From Bacteroidota bacterium (GTDB taxonomy: Bacteria; Bacteroidota; Bacteroidia; Chitinophagales; Saprospiraceae): 64,000 nt of DNA. Below, in pieces: positions 50,307 to 59,172 of the stretch. Numbering within the stretch: position 1 is the first letter of the stretch; each line of letters begins with the position of its first letter. The DNA lies in NCBI GenBank assembly GCA_020160935.1, contig JAIUPL010000003.1, forward strand, positions 62,001 to 126,000. The letters run 5' to 3'. Made by a program: the position numbers and the translations under genes. The notes beneath the pieces are model-generated. The model worked only from the letters and a program-made list of their open reading frames with translations, was not told the DNA's origin and ran no database searches.

Positions 50307-50908
50307 CAAAACCAAACAATGACCTTCCCGAGGTCGGTATAGATGCGGTTGTCAGTTATATCCCTGCGGATGTATTGTCGGCCCCACCCGTAGAAATCGA
50401 ATTGGTTCATCTGTTCGATAAACTGCGCGCCGTGAAAGGGTTCGTATTCGACGTAGATGGCGTTTTTACAAATAACACGGTACTGATAACAGAAGAAGGC
50501 GACTTGTTGCGCACGATGAATGTGCGCGATGGCCAGGTGGTAAAATGGGCTTTGCAGGCTGGTTATCAGGTCGGCATTATTACCGGCGGACGATCGGAAG
50601 GCACCAAAAAACGCCTGACTGCGCTGGGAATTACGGAATACTACTCCGGCGTGGCTGAAAAACTGCCTGTTTTTCAGGCTTTTCTGGAAAATACAGGCTT
50701 ACTTTCTTCTGATGTCTGTTACATGGGCGATGATATTCCGGATATTCCTGTGTTGCGAAAAGTGATTGTTTCGGCATGCCCTGCAGATGCCGTGCCTGAA
50801 GTAATGGAAATTTGCGATTATATTTCTCCTATCCCCGGCGGCAATGGTTGTGTACGCGATATTTTGGAGAAAGTGATGAAGTTGCAGGGGAAGTGGCCGG
50901 AGTATTAG
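50285..50908 (+). CDS. KdsC-like HAD phosphatase
   Basis: A 207-residue HAD-family phosphatase. Motif I FVFDVDGVFTNN near 54, motif II GIITGGRSEGTKKRL near 98, and motif III YMGDDIPDIPVL near 152 match the KdsC subfamily, which releases phosphate from KDO 8-phosphate in LPS core synthesis. It is longer than usual at the N-terminus by about 40 residues. ATG 50285 is chosen; 50273 is an alternative. Confidence 0.85.
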   Translation: MESEQQIAKPNNDLPEVGIDAVVSYIPADVLSAPPVEIELVHLFDKLRAVKGFVFDVDGVFTNNTVLITEEGDLLRTMNVRDGQVVKWALQAGYQVGIITGGRSEGTKKRLTALGITEYYSGVAEKLPVFQAFLENTGLLSSDVCYMGDDIPDIPVLRKVIVSACPADAVPEVMEICDYISPIPGGNGCVRDILEKVMKLQGKWPEY

Positions 50909-50940
50909 AGGTGAGAGGTGAGAGGTGAGAGGTGAGAGAG
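50907..50940. repeat. GAGGTGA heptad array after the KdsC-like gene
   Basis: Four to five 7-nt units GAGGTGA begin at the stop codon. They are the inverse of the array at 50024-50049. Confidence 0.75.
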
Positions 50941-50992
50941 AATTTATGTGGGATTATTTTTGAATATCTGAAAATTTCGGACTTTGTGCCGC

Positions 50993-51964
50993 ATGAATCA
51001 GGTGCTGGCCATTATCCGACTGTTTCGCTTTCCGAATCTGTTCATTGTGTTTCTGACACAATTCATTCCGTACTGGTTTATCCTTCGACCTGCTATTTTA
51101 AAAGCGGGTGGAATACCGGTACTTAATGAAACTACCTTTGGGCTGATTGCTGCCGCGACAGTGTTCACTACGCTGGCAGGGTATGTGCTGAACGATTACT
51201 ACGACCGGGAAATTGATGTCATCAACAAACCGGAACGTATTATTTGGGGGCGCTACCTTCCTGCGCCATTCGCGCTGGTGCTGTATTCCGGGCTGGTCAT
51301 TCTGGTTCATATTCTGGCATTCGCTATCGATCAGGCACTTCATCCACCCAGTCACTGGCCTTTGTGGGTATTTCCGGGTGTTTCCTTTATGCTTTTTCTG
51401 TATGCCTGGCAATTGAAATGCACGGCCATTATGGGTAATTTTATGGTATCCCTGTTGTGCGGCGTGGTACCCATTATCATTCTTTTCCCGGAAGACAGGC
51501 CGATCTGGATTACATCGTTTGTACAACCGGAAGCCATGCAAATTGCCGTAAGTTCGGTGTGGATGTATGGTTTTTTCGCTTTTATGACCAACTTGCTACG
51601 CGAGCAGGTAAAAGATCTGGAAGATTTTATTGGCGATTCTCAATGCGGATGCGCTACACTGGCTGTGCTTAAAGGGCCTCGTTTTGCGCGCAAACCTGCG
51701 GGTTTTACTGGCTTGACAGTGAGTATTTTAGTGGGGTTTTTATTGTTTTTTTGGTATCAAACCGATGCGCCGCGCTGGCAGATCATTGCAGGTGCTGTTC
51801 TGCTACTGCTACCTGCCCTGGTTGCCACTCTTATAATATGGAATGCGCGTGCCAAACGCGACTACACCCGCGCCAGCCTGCTCGTCAAAATTATCATGTT
51901 TACCGGCTTGTTTCTGTTGCTGCGGTCGTGGCCGGAAGACATGAATACGCTTTTGAAGTTATGA
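50993..51964 (+). CDS. UbiA-family prenyltransferase
   Basis: A 323-residue protein with about eight membrane spans. Motif 1 NDYYDREIDVINKPER near 68 carries the Asp-rich prenyl-diphosphate site; the second is near 203 (VKDLEDFIGDSQCGCATL). Bacteroidota homologues are often named geranylgeranylglycerol-phosphate geranylgeranyltransferase; the acceptor here cannot be told. The stop codon lies within a heptad repeat array. Confidence 0.87.
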   Translation: MNQVLAIIRLFRFPNLFIVFLTQFIPYWFILRPAILKAGGIPVLNETTFGLIAAATVFTTLAGYVLNDYYDREIDVINKPERIIWGRYLPAPFALVLYSGLVILVHILAFAIDQALHPPSHWPLWVFPGVSFMLFLYAWQLKCTAIMGNFMVSLLCGVVPIIILFPEDRPIWITSFVQPEAMQIAVSSVWMYGFFAFMTNLLREQVKDLEDFIGDSQCGCATLAVLKGPRFARKPAGFTGLTVSILVGFLLFFWYQTDAPRWQIIAGAVLLLLPALVATLIIWNARAKRDYTRASLLVKIIMFTGLFLLLRSWPEDMNTLLKL

Positions 51965-52080
51965 GTTATGAGTTATGAGTTATGAGTTTTACTCACTTTG
52001 CTATTGGCTTATCAAATAGAGAGGCCAATAGCAAAGTGAGTAAAACTCATAACTCATAACTCATACCTCATAACTCAACT
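51957..52080. repeat. Giant hairpin flanked by GAGTTAT heptads between convergent genes
   Basis: The outer parts are GAGTTAT units in inverted arrays. The inner stem TTTTACTCACTTTGCTATTGGC (51987-52008 region) pairs perfectly with 52023-52045. Both flanking stop codons lie inside the arrays. It fills the entire convergent gap. Confidence 0.9.
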
Positions 52081-52416
52081 CATTCTTACTCCATTCGCCA
52101 CCGCCCTTTCCGGCTGCAACAACACTACACCGCCGCCATTTTCCTGTTCGAGGCCGAGCACCAGTACTTCTGAAAAAAAATTGGCAATTTGCCGGGGAGG
52201 GAAATTGACCACCGCAAGCACTTGTTTTCCTAATAAATCTTCTGCTGTGTATAAAGTTGTGAGTTGTGCGCTGCTTCGTTTTAGACCCAGTTCAGGACCG
52301 AAATCGACCAATAATTGCCATGCCGGTTTGCGGGCTTGTCGAAATGGCTGTACCTCGATGATAGTACCAACGCGGATATCTACCTTTAAAAAATCGTCGA
52401 AGGATATTTGACTCAT
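52075..52416 (-). CDS. csaA: CsaA-like tRNA-binding domain protein
   Basis: The 113-residue protein matches CsaA, an export-related chaperone with a tRNA-binding OB fold: FDDFLKVDIRVGTIIEVQPF at the start, LLVDFGPELGLKRSSAQLT near 40 and VVNFPPRQIANFFSEVLVLG near 75. The ATG at 52416 is the conserved start. Convergent with the UbiA-family gene. Confidence 0.92.
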   Translation of the reverse strand: MSQISFDDFLKVDIRVGTIIEVQPFRQARKPAWQLLVDFGPELGLKRSSAQLTTLYTAEDLLGKQVLAVVNFPPRQIANFFSEVLVLGLEQENGGGVVLLQPERAVANGVRMS

Positions 52417-52584
52417 ATGGATTTGTATACGTGTGTCAGACAAAAATAAAAGAACGCTTAAAAATCGTCAGCCTGCTATCAAATTCCTGATAAATTGAAA
52501 AGAAATCTGAATTTGTTAAAATTATTGCGTACAATTGCATGACAATAGTATGACAGTTGTCGGAAAATGAAATGAAAACACTGC

Positions 52585-52624
52585 AACCCGGATGTCGTTC
52601 CCAAAGCATCCGGGTATTTTTTTT
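52585..52624 (+). terminator. Orphan rightward terminator (possible small RNA end)
   Basis: ACCCGGATG (52588-52596 region) pairs with CATCCGGGT followed by about ten T. It sits between divergent genes, so no known rightward gene precedes it. It may end a small RNA of 80-150 nt starting near 52450-52530. The rest of this 308-bp gap holds a 14-mer also found at 11546. Confidence 0.55.
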
Positions 52625-52723
52625 TGTTTTTTGCTAAAAACCTGAAAATCAATGACGATAATTGCCCCGGTTTTCAGATTTTCGGGTTTGAAAATGATCT
52701 TGCACTGTGAAAAATAGCAATTT

Positions 52724-53353
52724 ATGAATTCCAAATCTCTTGTATTCATTCTTTTCGCCGTCTGGAGTGCAATTTGCTGGCGCTGGTACACCTGCTCCAT
52801 CAAGGGTTACTGCAGCAGCGACACCGTGGCTGCTTCTGTTGCCAACCATCAAGGCAATGGCATAGAACCAATGGAAAGCGATACGGTTGTAGCAGATTTA
52901 ACCGTACCAGAGAGCAATCCTGCTTCCAACTCCACTTCCCAAAGCAGTTCAAAAAAACCGATCTCTACTCAGCCGGTTTCAGAATCACGTATGAACGAAG
53001 TTCAGATGGAAGAAGTGGAAGACCGCATGGTGATACATTTTCCATATAATTCTATCCGAAAAGAAGACGATGCCGCTATCGATGACTACCTCAATCGGTT
53101 GGCAGCAGAGTTGACCGGCTCGGGCCAGACAGTTACAATTACCGGACATACTGATTTTGTTGGAGAAGCAAAAGACAATGTTCGTTTTGGCTTGTTGCGC
53201 GCCAACAGTATCAAAAATATACTGGTAAAAAAAGGCGTGAATGGCAAACAGATCAAAACCCGCTCTTACGGCGAATCGAAAGCCATTGCCACCAACGACA
53301 CACCCTGGGGACGCTATCGCAACCGCCGCGTAGAAATTCGTATAAACAAGTGA
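52724..53353 (+). CDS. OmpA-family protein
   Basis: A 209-residue protein: N-terminal hydrophobic anchor (SLVFILFAVWSAICWRWYTC), Ser/Thr/Pro-rich linker (40-90), and OmpA-like domain (VIHFPYNSIRKEDDAAIDDY; VTITGHTDFVGEAKDNVRFG; SYGESKAIATNDTPWGRYRN; RRVEIRINK). It would bind peptidoglycan. It starts an operon with the next gene. Confidence 0.88.
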   Translation: MNSKSLVFILFAVWSAICWRWYTCSIKGYCSSDTVAASVANHQGNGIEPMESDTVVADLTVPESNPASNSTSQSSSKKPISTQPVSESRMNEVQMEEVEDRMVIHFPYNSIRKEDDAAIDDYLNRLAAELTGSGQTVTITGHTDFVGEAKDNVRFGLLRANSIKNILVKKGVNGKQIKTRSYGESKAIATNDTPWGRYRNRRVEIRINK

Positions 53354-53378
53354 TAATCAACACATAAACCACCTCATC

Positions 53379-54392
53379 ATGTTTGAACAAGATATTAGAC
53401 TGGGCACCGGCACCGGCACCTACACACAGCATACCATGGAAATTATCATCATGCTGCTCGGCGCATTTTTGCTGGGCATCTGGCTGGGATGGATACTCTG
53501 GAATCGGTACAAACAGGAGGCCGAAAAACTTCGACTCGACAATCAGAGCCTGAAAATTACCACTGAAGCGCTTTCCACCGAATTGTCTACACTCAAGGCA
53601 AAACTCGCAGCGCTCGAAACAGACAATAACAACCTGGCTGCTCAGGTCGCCAGCCTTCATCGCAACAACAGCAATCTGCGGGATCGTATCGCTCAACTGG
53701 AGGCCGATGTGGAACAAACCGAGTCGCGCAATCGACAGGTGGAAACAGAACTGGGCCTTTCCTTTACGCCGGATACTCCCGTAGTGGATGATATTCCGCT
53801 CGAAGTAGTGGCGCAAGATCAGCCAGACCTGCCTGCCGAAGAATATGTCGAGCCGGATGTAGTGGCGCCAGTAATTGCTACTGCAACTCCCGACAGCAAG
53901 ATAACTGTTACGGTTTCGGAAGGCGACAAACCACTGGCTGAAGTAGTGGTCACAAATATCGCTCCTGTTGAAGAAAAACAGGAAGATACCCAGCAACAGC
54001 CATCAGGCGAACCTGATGTAATCGTACTGTCGCCAAAAGATGTATTGCATTCTCCACTTGCTACAGTTGTAGTGCCAACTTCGGAGCCAACATCCGAGCC
54101 GCAGGAAGTAGGCATGGCTGCAGTACCTCTTTCACAAGATGACCTGACAGTTGTGGAAGGCATTGGTCCTAAAATTCAAATGCTGCTCAATCAATACGGC
54201 GTTCAGACATACAGACAATTGGCAGATACCCCTGTAGAACGTTTGCGGGAAATACTTAGCAATGCCGGCCCTCAACTGGCTATGCATGATCCTGGAACCT
54301 GGCCTTCTCAAGCCAATCTTGCGGCCAACGATCAATGGGATGCACTGAAATCTATCCAGGGATTTTTGAAGGGAGGAAAGAAACCCAACTAA
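53379..54392 (+). CDS. Membrane-anchored coiled coil with C-terminal helix-hairpin-helix domain
   Basis: A 337-residue protein. One membrane segment (IIIMLLGAFLLGIWLGWILW, about 22-41), coiled coil at 45-130 (TTEALSTELSTLKAKLAALE), acidic disordered linker 130-250, and a C-terminal helix-hairpin-helix domain (DDLTVVEGIGPKIQMLLNQY). The last domain is common in Bacteroidota membrane proteins and may bind DNA or protein. The stop codon lies in a perfect 56-bp inverted repeat. Confidence 0.82.
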   Translation: MFEQDIRLGTGTGTYTQHTMEIIIMLLGAFLLGIWLGWILWNRYKQEAEKLRLDNQSLKITTEALSTELSTLKAKLAALETDNNNLAAQVASLHRNNSNLRDRIAQLEADVEQTESRNRQVETELGLSFTPDTPVVDDIPLEVVAQDQPDLPAEEYVEPDVVAPVIATATPDSKITVTVSEGDKPLAEVVVTNIAPVEEKQEDTQQQPSGEPDVIVLSPKDVLHSPLATVVVPTSEPTSEPQEVGMAAVPLSQDDLTVVEGIGPKIQMLLNQYGVQTYRQLADTPVERLREILSNAGPQLAMHDPGTWPSQANLAANDQWDALKSIQGFLKGGKKPN

Positions 54393-54528
54393 GTCCTGAG
54401 TCGTAAGTCCTGAGTCCTGAGTCTGTGGCATACACCTGATTACCATTGGCGTTCATTAATGAGCAGCCAATAGTAATCAGGTGTATGCCACAGACTCAGG
54501 ACTCAGGACTTACGACTCAGGACTTAGT
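54388..54528. repeat. Perfect 56-bp-stem hairpin with GTCCTGA heptads between convergent genes
   Basis: 54388-54443 and 54473-54528 are exact inverted copies. The outer part is made of GTCCTGA-type 7-nt units and the inner part is unique (GGCATACACCTGATTAC). The loop holds a second stem (ATTGGC/GCCAAT). Each arm begins with ACTAA, which provides the TAA stop of each flanking gene. Confidence 0.95.
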
Positions 54529-56527
54529 TACTCCTTTGTGGTGCCGGCCCAATTCCCGTTGGTGCTTCCGGATTTGCACCTGGCTCTGCTACATTACTAT
54601 CCATAAAACGCCATGAAATGCCGAGCCGGATGGCTCCGAAAGGCTGAGGGTGCGAGGCTGTTTGGTAAAACACATCCGTCTTATTCCACAGGGTTTGCAG
54701 GTTTTCATACCGGAAAAAGAACCGGAAGGTTTGAACTTTGAAGGATAGAAAAGCATCCAGCCAGGTATAAGGTTTTTGTGTGGTAGAATCCTGCAAATGG
54801 AATTGCCAGGTAAGCGGCTGATAAGCATCGGGCTGGAATTCGCTGTTGATTCTGAAATCAACCCCTGTTTCCAGCAGCATGTGCTTTTTGAATATTTTTC
54901 CTGAAAAATACAGGCTGTTTTTGCTAAACCAGTCCGGTAAATGCACAATGTCGGAGCGGTTGAAACGCTGTAAAGCCACTGTATTGTCAAACCGCAAGGC
55001 GCCCAGGCGTATATTTTCCGTGATGAGCAACTGCGCTACCTGCAAAGGGGAAGTGGTTTGACTGGCCAGACCTTGCTGGTTGTAATAAATGTAATTATTG
55101 ATCAGGTGCGTTTTTATGGTGGCCTCAAAACCGATCAATGGCAGTGCATAACTCCCGGCCAGGGTGTTTTCCAACGGTTTTTCAAAACTGTTGCTCCAGA
55201 ACGAACGCTGGCTGACAAATAACTGGCGGGCAATCAAGGGTACAGGGTATCGCTGACTAAGTACGGAGGCTTTCAATATTCCGGCTTTGCCCAGCCCCAA
55301 CTCCAGTTTTCCGGCAATACGATATTCCCCAATATTTTTAAGTACCCCCAAGGCCGCATCTGCGGTGAAAGCAAATCCGTCGGAAGGTGTAATACCCAAC
55401 TGTCCGGTCAAAAACACATTGGAAAACGCTGTTTTTTCAGGTTCCTGGCGCAGGTTGAAATAACTGTGCATGATGCCTACCGAAAGTTCGTCGGATGGCT
55501 TTCCTTGCTTTTTAGACTTGAAAGTATTGAGGGTGAAGGAGTTGTCTATTCTGTTCAGTGCAATATAGTTGCGGATACCGCGGTAATCCACCAAAAAGGT
55601 GTCGAAAAACGTGGAGTCAGCTTGCACACCTTCTGTATCGTCTCCATCGTAAAATTTCCAGTTTTGCCTCCTCCAATCTATGGTATGCGTGGCACGCAGC
55701 ACCCGTTTCCCTTCTTTTTCATTTCCTGCAAATCGCAGGTGTTGCGTCCATTGCAAGGTCTGATCATCGTGTCGGGTGTAGGCTTTCAGTTCAGGTAAAT
55801 TGACTTCCGCATTGATCGGGCCAGTAAAATCACCGGTACCAAACACAGTTCCCGCTACAATACCTCCGTTGTCCTGTTGCCGGTTTACATTTTTGGAAAA
55901 AATAAGGAAACCATCATATCGTTCGCCGACGGGAATCCAAAGGCCCAGCAGCAAAGCATTGTGCTTGGAACGCTGATACCTGTATTGCCCGAGGTTATTG
56001 ATGGTACGGTAGTCCAGTGAAAAATTGGTGCCACCCGAAAAAGTATGGGCCAGTCTGGCATTCATCATTCCTTCCAGTTGGGTTCTTCCCTGAGAGAAAA
56101 AGACATCGCTGAAGGAACGGCTGTTTCGATAAAATCGAAGGTCAGAGGGTTGCAGGTTGTACAAGTCGAAATTATGTACGCCTACATCAAACCCCTGCCG
56201 AGCCATTGTTTCAAAAAACAAGGGTCTTGCAGGTGTGCCTAGGTTGCCCAAAGTGCCCCAATCGACTACTTTTTGACGGGCTGGGTCGTAAAAACGAAAG
56301 TTTTTATCCGCAAGCGTATCATCTGCCGGGTGCTCCCTTTCGGGTGATAATGCAAGGGTATAAAAAAGAGGGGAGGTGTCAATGGCAGCAGGCCGCACAG
56401 TGGTTGCGCTGGCTTGTACTGGTTGCTGGGCCTTTAATACAGGCAGGAAACAACAAAAAAACAAAATCCGAAGAGCCTTACAGGCCCAGTTGTCCGGGCA
56501 AACGTGTTGGGCTACTGGCAGGTGCAT
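54524..56527 (-). CDS. Putative porin (Bacteroidota outer membrane beta-barrel)
   Basis: A 667-residue protein with a signal peptide (ALRILFFCCFLPVLKAQQ) and repeated aromatic-ended beta strands, matching the Bacteroidota putative porin family. Seen: FYDPARQKVVDWGTLGNLGT near 77, QLEGMMNARLAHTFSGG near 150 and a C-terminal barrel strand FGAIRLGISWRFMD. The substrate is unknown. Its stop lies in the hairpin shared with the preceding convergent gene. Confidence 0.85.
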   Translation of the reverse strand: MHLPVAQHVCPDNWACKALRILFFCCFLPVLKAQQPVQASATTVRPAAIDTSPLFYTLALSPEREHPADDTLADKNFRFYDPARQKVVDWGTLGNLGTPARPLFFETMARQGFDVGVHNFDLYNLQPSDLRFYRNSRSFSDVFFSQGRTQLEGMMNARLAHTFSGGTNFSLDYRTINNLGQYRYQRSKHNALLLGLWIPVGERYDGFLIFSKNVNRQQDNGGIVAGTVFGTGDFTGPINAEVNLPELKAYTRHDDQTLQWTQHLRFAGNEKEGKRVLRATHTIDWRRQNWKFYDGDDTEGVQADSTFFDTFLVDYRGIRNYIALNRIDNSFTLNTFKSKKQGKPSDELSVGIMHSYFNLRQEPEKTAFSNVFLTGQLGITPSDGFAFTADAALGVLKNIGEYRIAGKLELGLGKAGILKASVLSQRYPVPLIARQLFVSQRSFWSNSFEKPLENTLAGSYALPLIGFEATIKTHLINNYIYYNQQGLASQTTSPLQVAQLLITENIRLGALRFDNTVALQRFNRSDIVHLPDWFSKNSLYFSGKIFKKHMLLETGVDFRINSEFQPDAYQPLTWQFHLQDSTTQKPYTWLDAFLSFKVQTFRFFFRYENLQTLWNKTDVFYQTASHPQPFGAIRLGISWRFMDSNVAEPGANPEAPTGIGPAPQRSN

Positions 56528-56588
56528 GTTTCGGAGTATGTTAGGATTTTTGTTTGGGATAACGATGCAGGGGAAAGAAACGCTGTAG

Positions 56589-56803
56589 AGGGTAGTGTTT
56601 TTGTGTTTTGGTGTATTGGTGTTTTAGTGTTTTTGTTGGCTTCCTTCTTGGCATTTGTGGGAGAGTGTTCAATAAAGTCTGCATTAACACACTTTATTAG
56701 ACACTCTCATTGTGTTAATTTTATTTCCAAAACCAAGAGCAACGCCCACAAAAACACCAAAACACTAAAACACCAAAACACCAAAACACCAAAACACCAA
56801 CCC
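56589..56803. repeat. Inverted GTGTTTTG octad arrays around a unique stem
   Basis: The left array (GTGTTTTG, GTGTATTG, GTGTTTTA) at 56597-56635 pairs with the right array of AACACCAA units at 56750-56800. The central stem GAGAGTGTTCAATAAAGT (56660-56679 region) pairs with 56690-56708 with two mismatches. It lies between codirectional porin and fabI genes, at the 3' end of fabI. Confidence 0.85.
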
Positions 56804-57604
56804 CTACAGCCCAATAACGCGTGGATTCATACCCATATTGGAGAAGCCCCCGTCGTGGAAAAGGTTTTGCATGGTGACATAACGGGTCAGGTCGCTGAAA
56901 AGTGCAATGCAGTAGTTGGCACAGTCTTCTGCTGGCGCATTACCCAATGGTGACATTTTATCGGCATAATCGTAGAATTCCTGAAACCCCTTGATGCCCT
57001 TGCCTGCGGTAGTCATGGTAGGCGATTGAGAAATCGTATTTACCCGTACATTTTTTGCTGTACCATAGTGGTAACCAAAACTGCGGCCAAAAGACTCGAG
57101 CAGTGCTTTCGACTCGGCCATTTCAGAATAATCGGGGAAAACGCGTTGTGCTGCAATATATGTTAGCGCTATGATGCTGCCCCAATCATTGATAGCATCG
57201 AGTTTCCACATCGTTTGCATGGTTTTATGAAAAGACATGGCGCTCACGTCGAATGTTTTTTGCATCCATTCGTAGTTGAGATCGGTATAAGATTTTCCCT
57301 TGCGTACGTTGACGGACATGCCGATGGAGTGCAGTACAAAGTCGACTTTGCCCCCGAAGTGCTCCATACTTTTGGTAAAAAGGTTTTCCAGATCTTCCAG
57401 CGAAGTAGCGTCTGCGCCTATGACAGGAGCGTTGCAGGCTTCTGCCAGTGCATTGATTTCACCCATACGCATGGCTACGGGCGCGTTGGTGAGCACGATT
57501 TGAGCGCCTTCCTGAACACAGCGTTCAGCGACTTTCCAGGCGATACTCTGATTATCAAGGGCGCCGAAGATAATTCCTTTTTTTCCAGCGAGAATGTTGC
57601 TCAT
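56804..57604 (-). CDS. fabI: Enoyl-[acyl-carrier-protein] reductase (NADH)
   Basis: A 266-residue short-chain dehydrogenase that does the last step of fatty acid elongation. Seen: GKKGIIFGALDNQSIAWKVA near 8 (NAD site of FabI), VLHSIGMS near 93, and the catalytic Tyr/Lys in DYSEMAESKALLE (Y-x6-K) near 157-164, then RVNTISQSPTMTTAGKGI near 190. Length equals E. coli FabI. It is essential in most Bacteroidota lacking other isozymes. Confidence 0.96.
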   Translation of the reverse strand: MSNILAGKKGIIFGALDNQSIAWKVAERCVQEGAQIVLTNAPVAMRMGEINALAEACNAPVIGADATSLEDLENLFTKSMEHFGGKVDFVLHSIGMSVNVRKGKSYTDLNYEWMQKTFDVSAMSFHKTMQTMWKLDAINDWGSIIALTYIAAQRVFPDYSEMAESKALLESFGRSFGYHYGTAKNVRVNTISQSPTMTTAGKGIKGFQEFYDYADKMSPLGNAPAEDCANYCIALFSDLTRYVTMQNLFHDGGFSNMGMNPRVIGL

Positions 57605-57881
57605 TATGAAGGTTTTAGTTAGAAAAATTCAGAAAGGGTGGGGCTGATTTGAGTGCGCAAAGATAGAAAAGAGGATGAGAAACTGTTTTTTAACCGGATT
57701 TTAATCGGCGTCTTATCGCTCATTTAGCGATGCTTAATTTTGGGGTGTGCACTTTTGTCTCAGTTCAGCAAACAACCGTTCTGCATCAAAAAACCGGACG
57801 GGCATTGACAGACAAAGGATAAGGAACATCCGCGCTGAACACATTGCCTGCAATGCCTACTCCAAAAATCAAATTACCAAA

Positions 57882-58337
57882 ATGATAGTCGAAGAAACCC
57901 TCGCCACCCCGTCTTCCTTCCGTTTTACGGGACGTGCCCTGGCCTCCATCGAAGAACTTCCTGCATCCGGCCCATGGCCTTCCGATCTTTCGCAAACGCG
58001 ACTGATTCAGGTGGAACAGCCCATCAACTTCAATTTCGAATGGCAGGTATCCGGTCCGCTGGTCCCGCTGCTCGACCGTAATTTTCGCTGGAAAATCCAG
58101 GTGTACTTTGAAAAATGGGGCGCCAGCGAAACTGCTGTTGCACCTTCCATTACCGTTCCTTACCAGGCTGTAAGCGGCTTCACGTACCGTTCTACCATCA
58201 ACCTGCCGGCCAACACCCTGCGCGAAGGCGTGTATGATGTAGTAGCCGTACTGCGCCTGTACGATGGCTCCGGCCGCCCGCTGCCGGTAGCAGGATTCGA
58301 GGAAATGGGCAAATTCGAAGTGTACGAACAAGCCTGA
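57882..58337 (+). CDS. Conserved hypothetical protein
   Basis: A 151-residue beta-rich protein without signal peptide (MIVEETLATPSSFRFTGRAL start; QPINFNFEWQVSGPLVPLLD; DVVAVLRLYDGSGRPLPVAG). It resembles a beta-sandwich. No family recognised. The ATG at 57882 is chosen because the upstream 45 residues are Asn/Ser/Arg-rich and cross a likely promoter region. Confidence 0.65.
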   Translation: MIVEETLATPSSFRFTGRALASIEELPASGPWPSDLSQTRLIQVEQPINFNFEWQVSGPLVPLLDRNFRWKIQVYFEKWGASETAVAPSITVPYQAVSGFTYRSTINLPANTLREGVYDVVAVLRLYDGSGRPLPVAGFEEMGKFEVYEQA

Positions 58338-58358
58338 ACTGCCTGAATGGCTTTGACA

Positions 58359-58406
58359 AGAGGGTTTTCTGCCGTTCCATACACGGGACGGAGCGGAGAA
58401 CCCTCT
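58359..58406. repeat. Hairpin between two hypothetical genes
   Basis: AGAGGGTTTTC (58359 on) pairs with GAGAACCCTCT ending 58406, with an inner GTTCC/GGGAC stem. No long T-tract follows, so it may be an RNA-stability or attenuator structure. Confidence 0.5.
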
Positions 58407-58458
58407 CCACTTTTCTGATCACCTTGTTCTTTTATAACTCCTTAAAAATCAATCTGCT

Positions 58459-58938
58459 ATGCAAAAAGATAAACGGACCAAAGACCAAATCCTACGCTTG
58501 CTGGATCGGGCGCTCGAACAGGAAGAAAAACTGAGTGGAAAAATTACTGCCCTGGAAATGGAACTGCAGGCCTGCAAAAAACAACTGGAAAACCCCATGC
58601 AGGAGTTTGCAGAAGAAGCGCTGGCTTCGAGCAAAACCTCGTTTCGGATCGATTATTACCGCACTTCTGCCAAAGGGCCGCTTAAAGGAATAATCGAACA
58701 CCTGCCCAGCCGCACCCACAAGTCCTTTTCCGGGGATGGAATGCGTATTGTATCAAAATTTATGGGCAAATACATCCCGGAACTAAGGCATGCAACCACC
58801 ATACAAACGGCTAAAACTGATTCCAGTGCGTTGCCTGAAATGCCCCAAAAACACGATGAAGCAATGCCCGAAGTATCCCGGCCAAGATTGCTTGACCGCC
58901 TCCGGGAAGAACAACGGCTGGTGGAAAAAGCCTGGTGA
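58459..58938 (+). CDS. Hypothetical protein with N-terminal coiled coil
   Basis: A 159-residue protein. Residues 5-55 form a coiled coil (RALEQEEKLSGKITALEMEL). Residues 60-105 include a basic conserved-looking segment (FRIDYYRTSAKGPLKGIIEH; MRIVSKFMGKYIPEL). C-terminus disordered. Function unknown. Its stop codon directly abuts that of the convergent next gene. Confidence 0.68.
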   Translation: MQKDKRTKDQILRLLDRALEQEEKLSGKITALEMELQACKKQLENPMQEFAEEALASSKTSFRIDYYRTSAKGPLKGIIEHLPSRTHKSFSGDGMRIVSKFMGKYIPELRHATTIQTAKTDSSALPEMPQKHDEAMPEVSRPRLLDRLREEQRLVEKAW

Positions 58939-59172
58939 TTAATTCAGCGAGACAATCTGCTGAAGCGCTTCCATGTTCTGCGCTTTTGTGCTTGCTCCGA
59001 TATGTTGTGCGGTCGAAGCACCCCGTTTAATGCGCATCTCACCTGTTTGCCAGTTCATTCGACGCTCATAATCGGAGCAGTGCGGGCAACGCCAAACAAT
59101 CCACTCGCCTTCGCGATGGCTGGTACAGTAATGCTGGCTTTGAGAGGGGGCATGCGAGAAACGAGCGTCCAT
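58939..59172 (-). CDS. Hypothetical protein with CxxC motif
   Basis: A 77-residue protein with WRCPHCSDYERRMNWQTGEM near 29, which looks like a single zinc knuckle. It is tail-to-tail with the previous gene with zero spacing. Function unknown. Confidence 0.6.
   Translation of the reverse strand: MDARFSHAPSQSQHYCTSHREGEWIVWRCPHCSDYERRMNWQTGEMRIKRGASTAQHIGASTKAQNMEALQQIVSLN

Noticed and set aside
51957-52080. CRISPR array
   Set aside because: Units are 7 nt, contiguous and without spacers; no cas genes.
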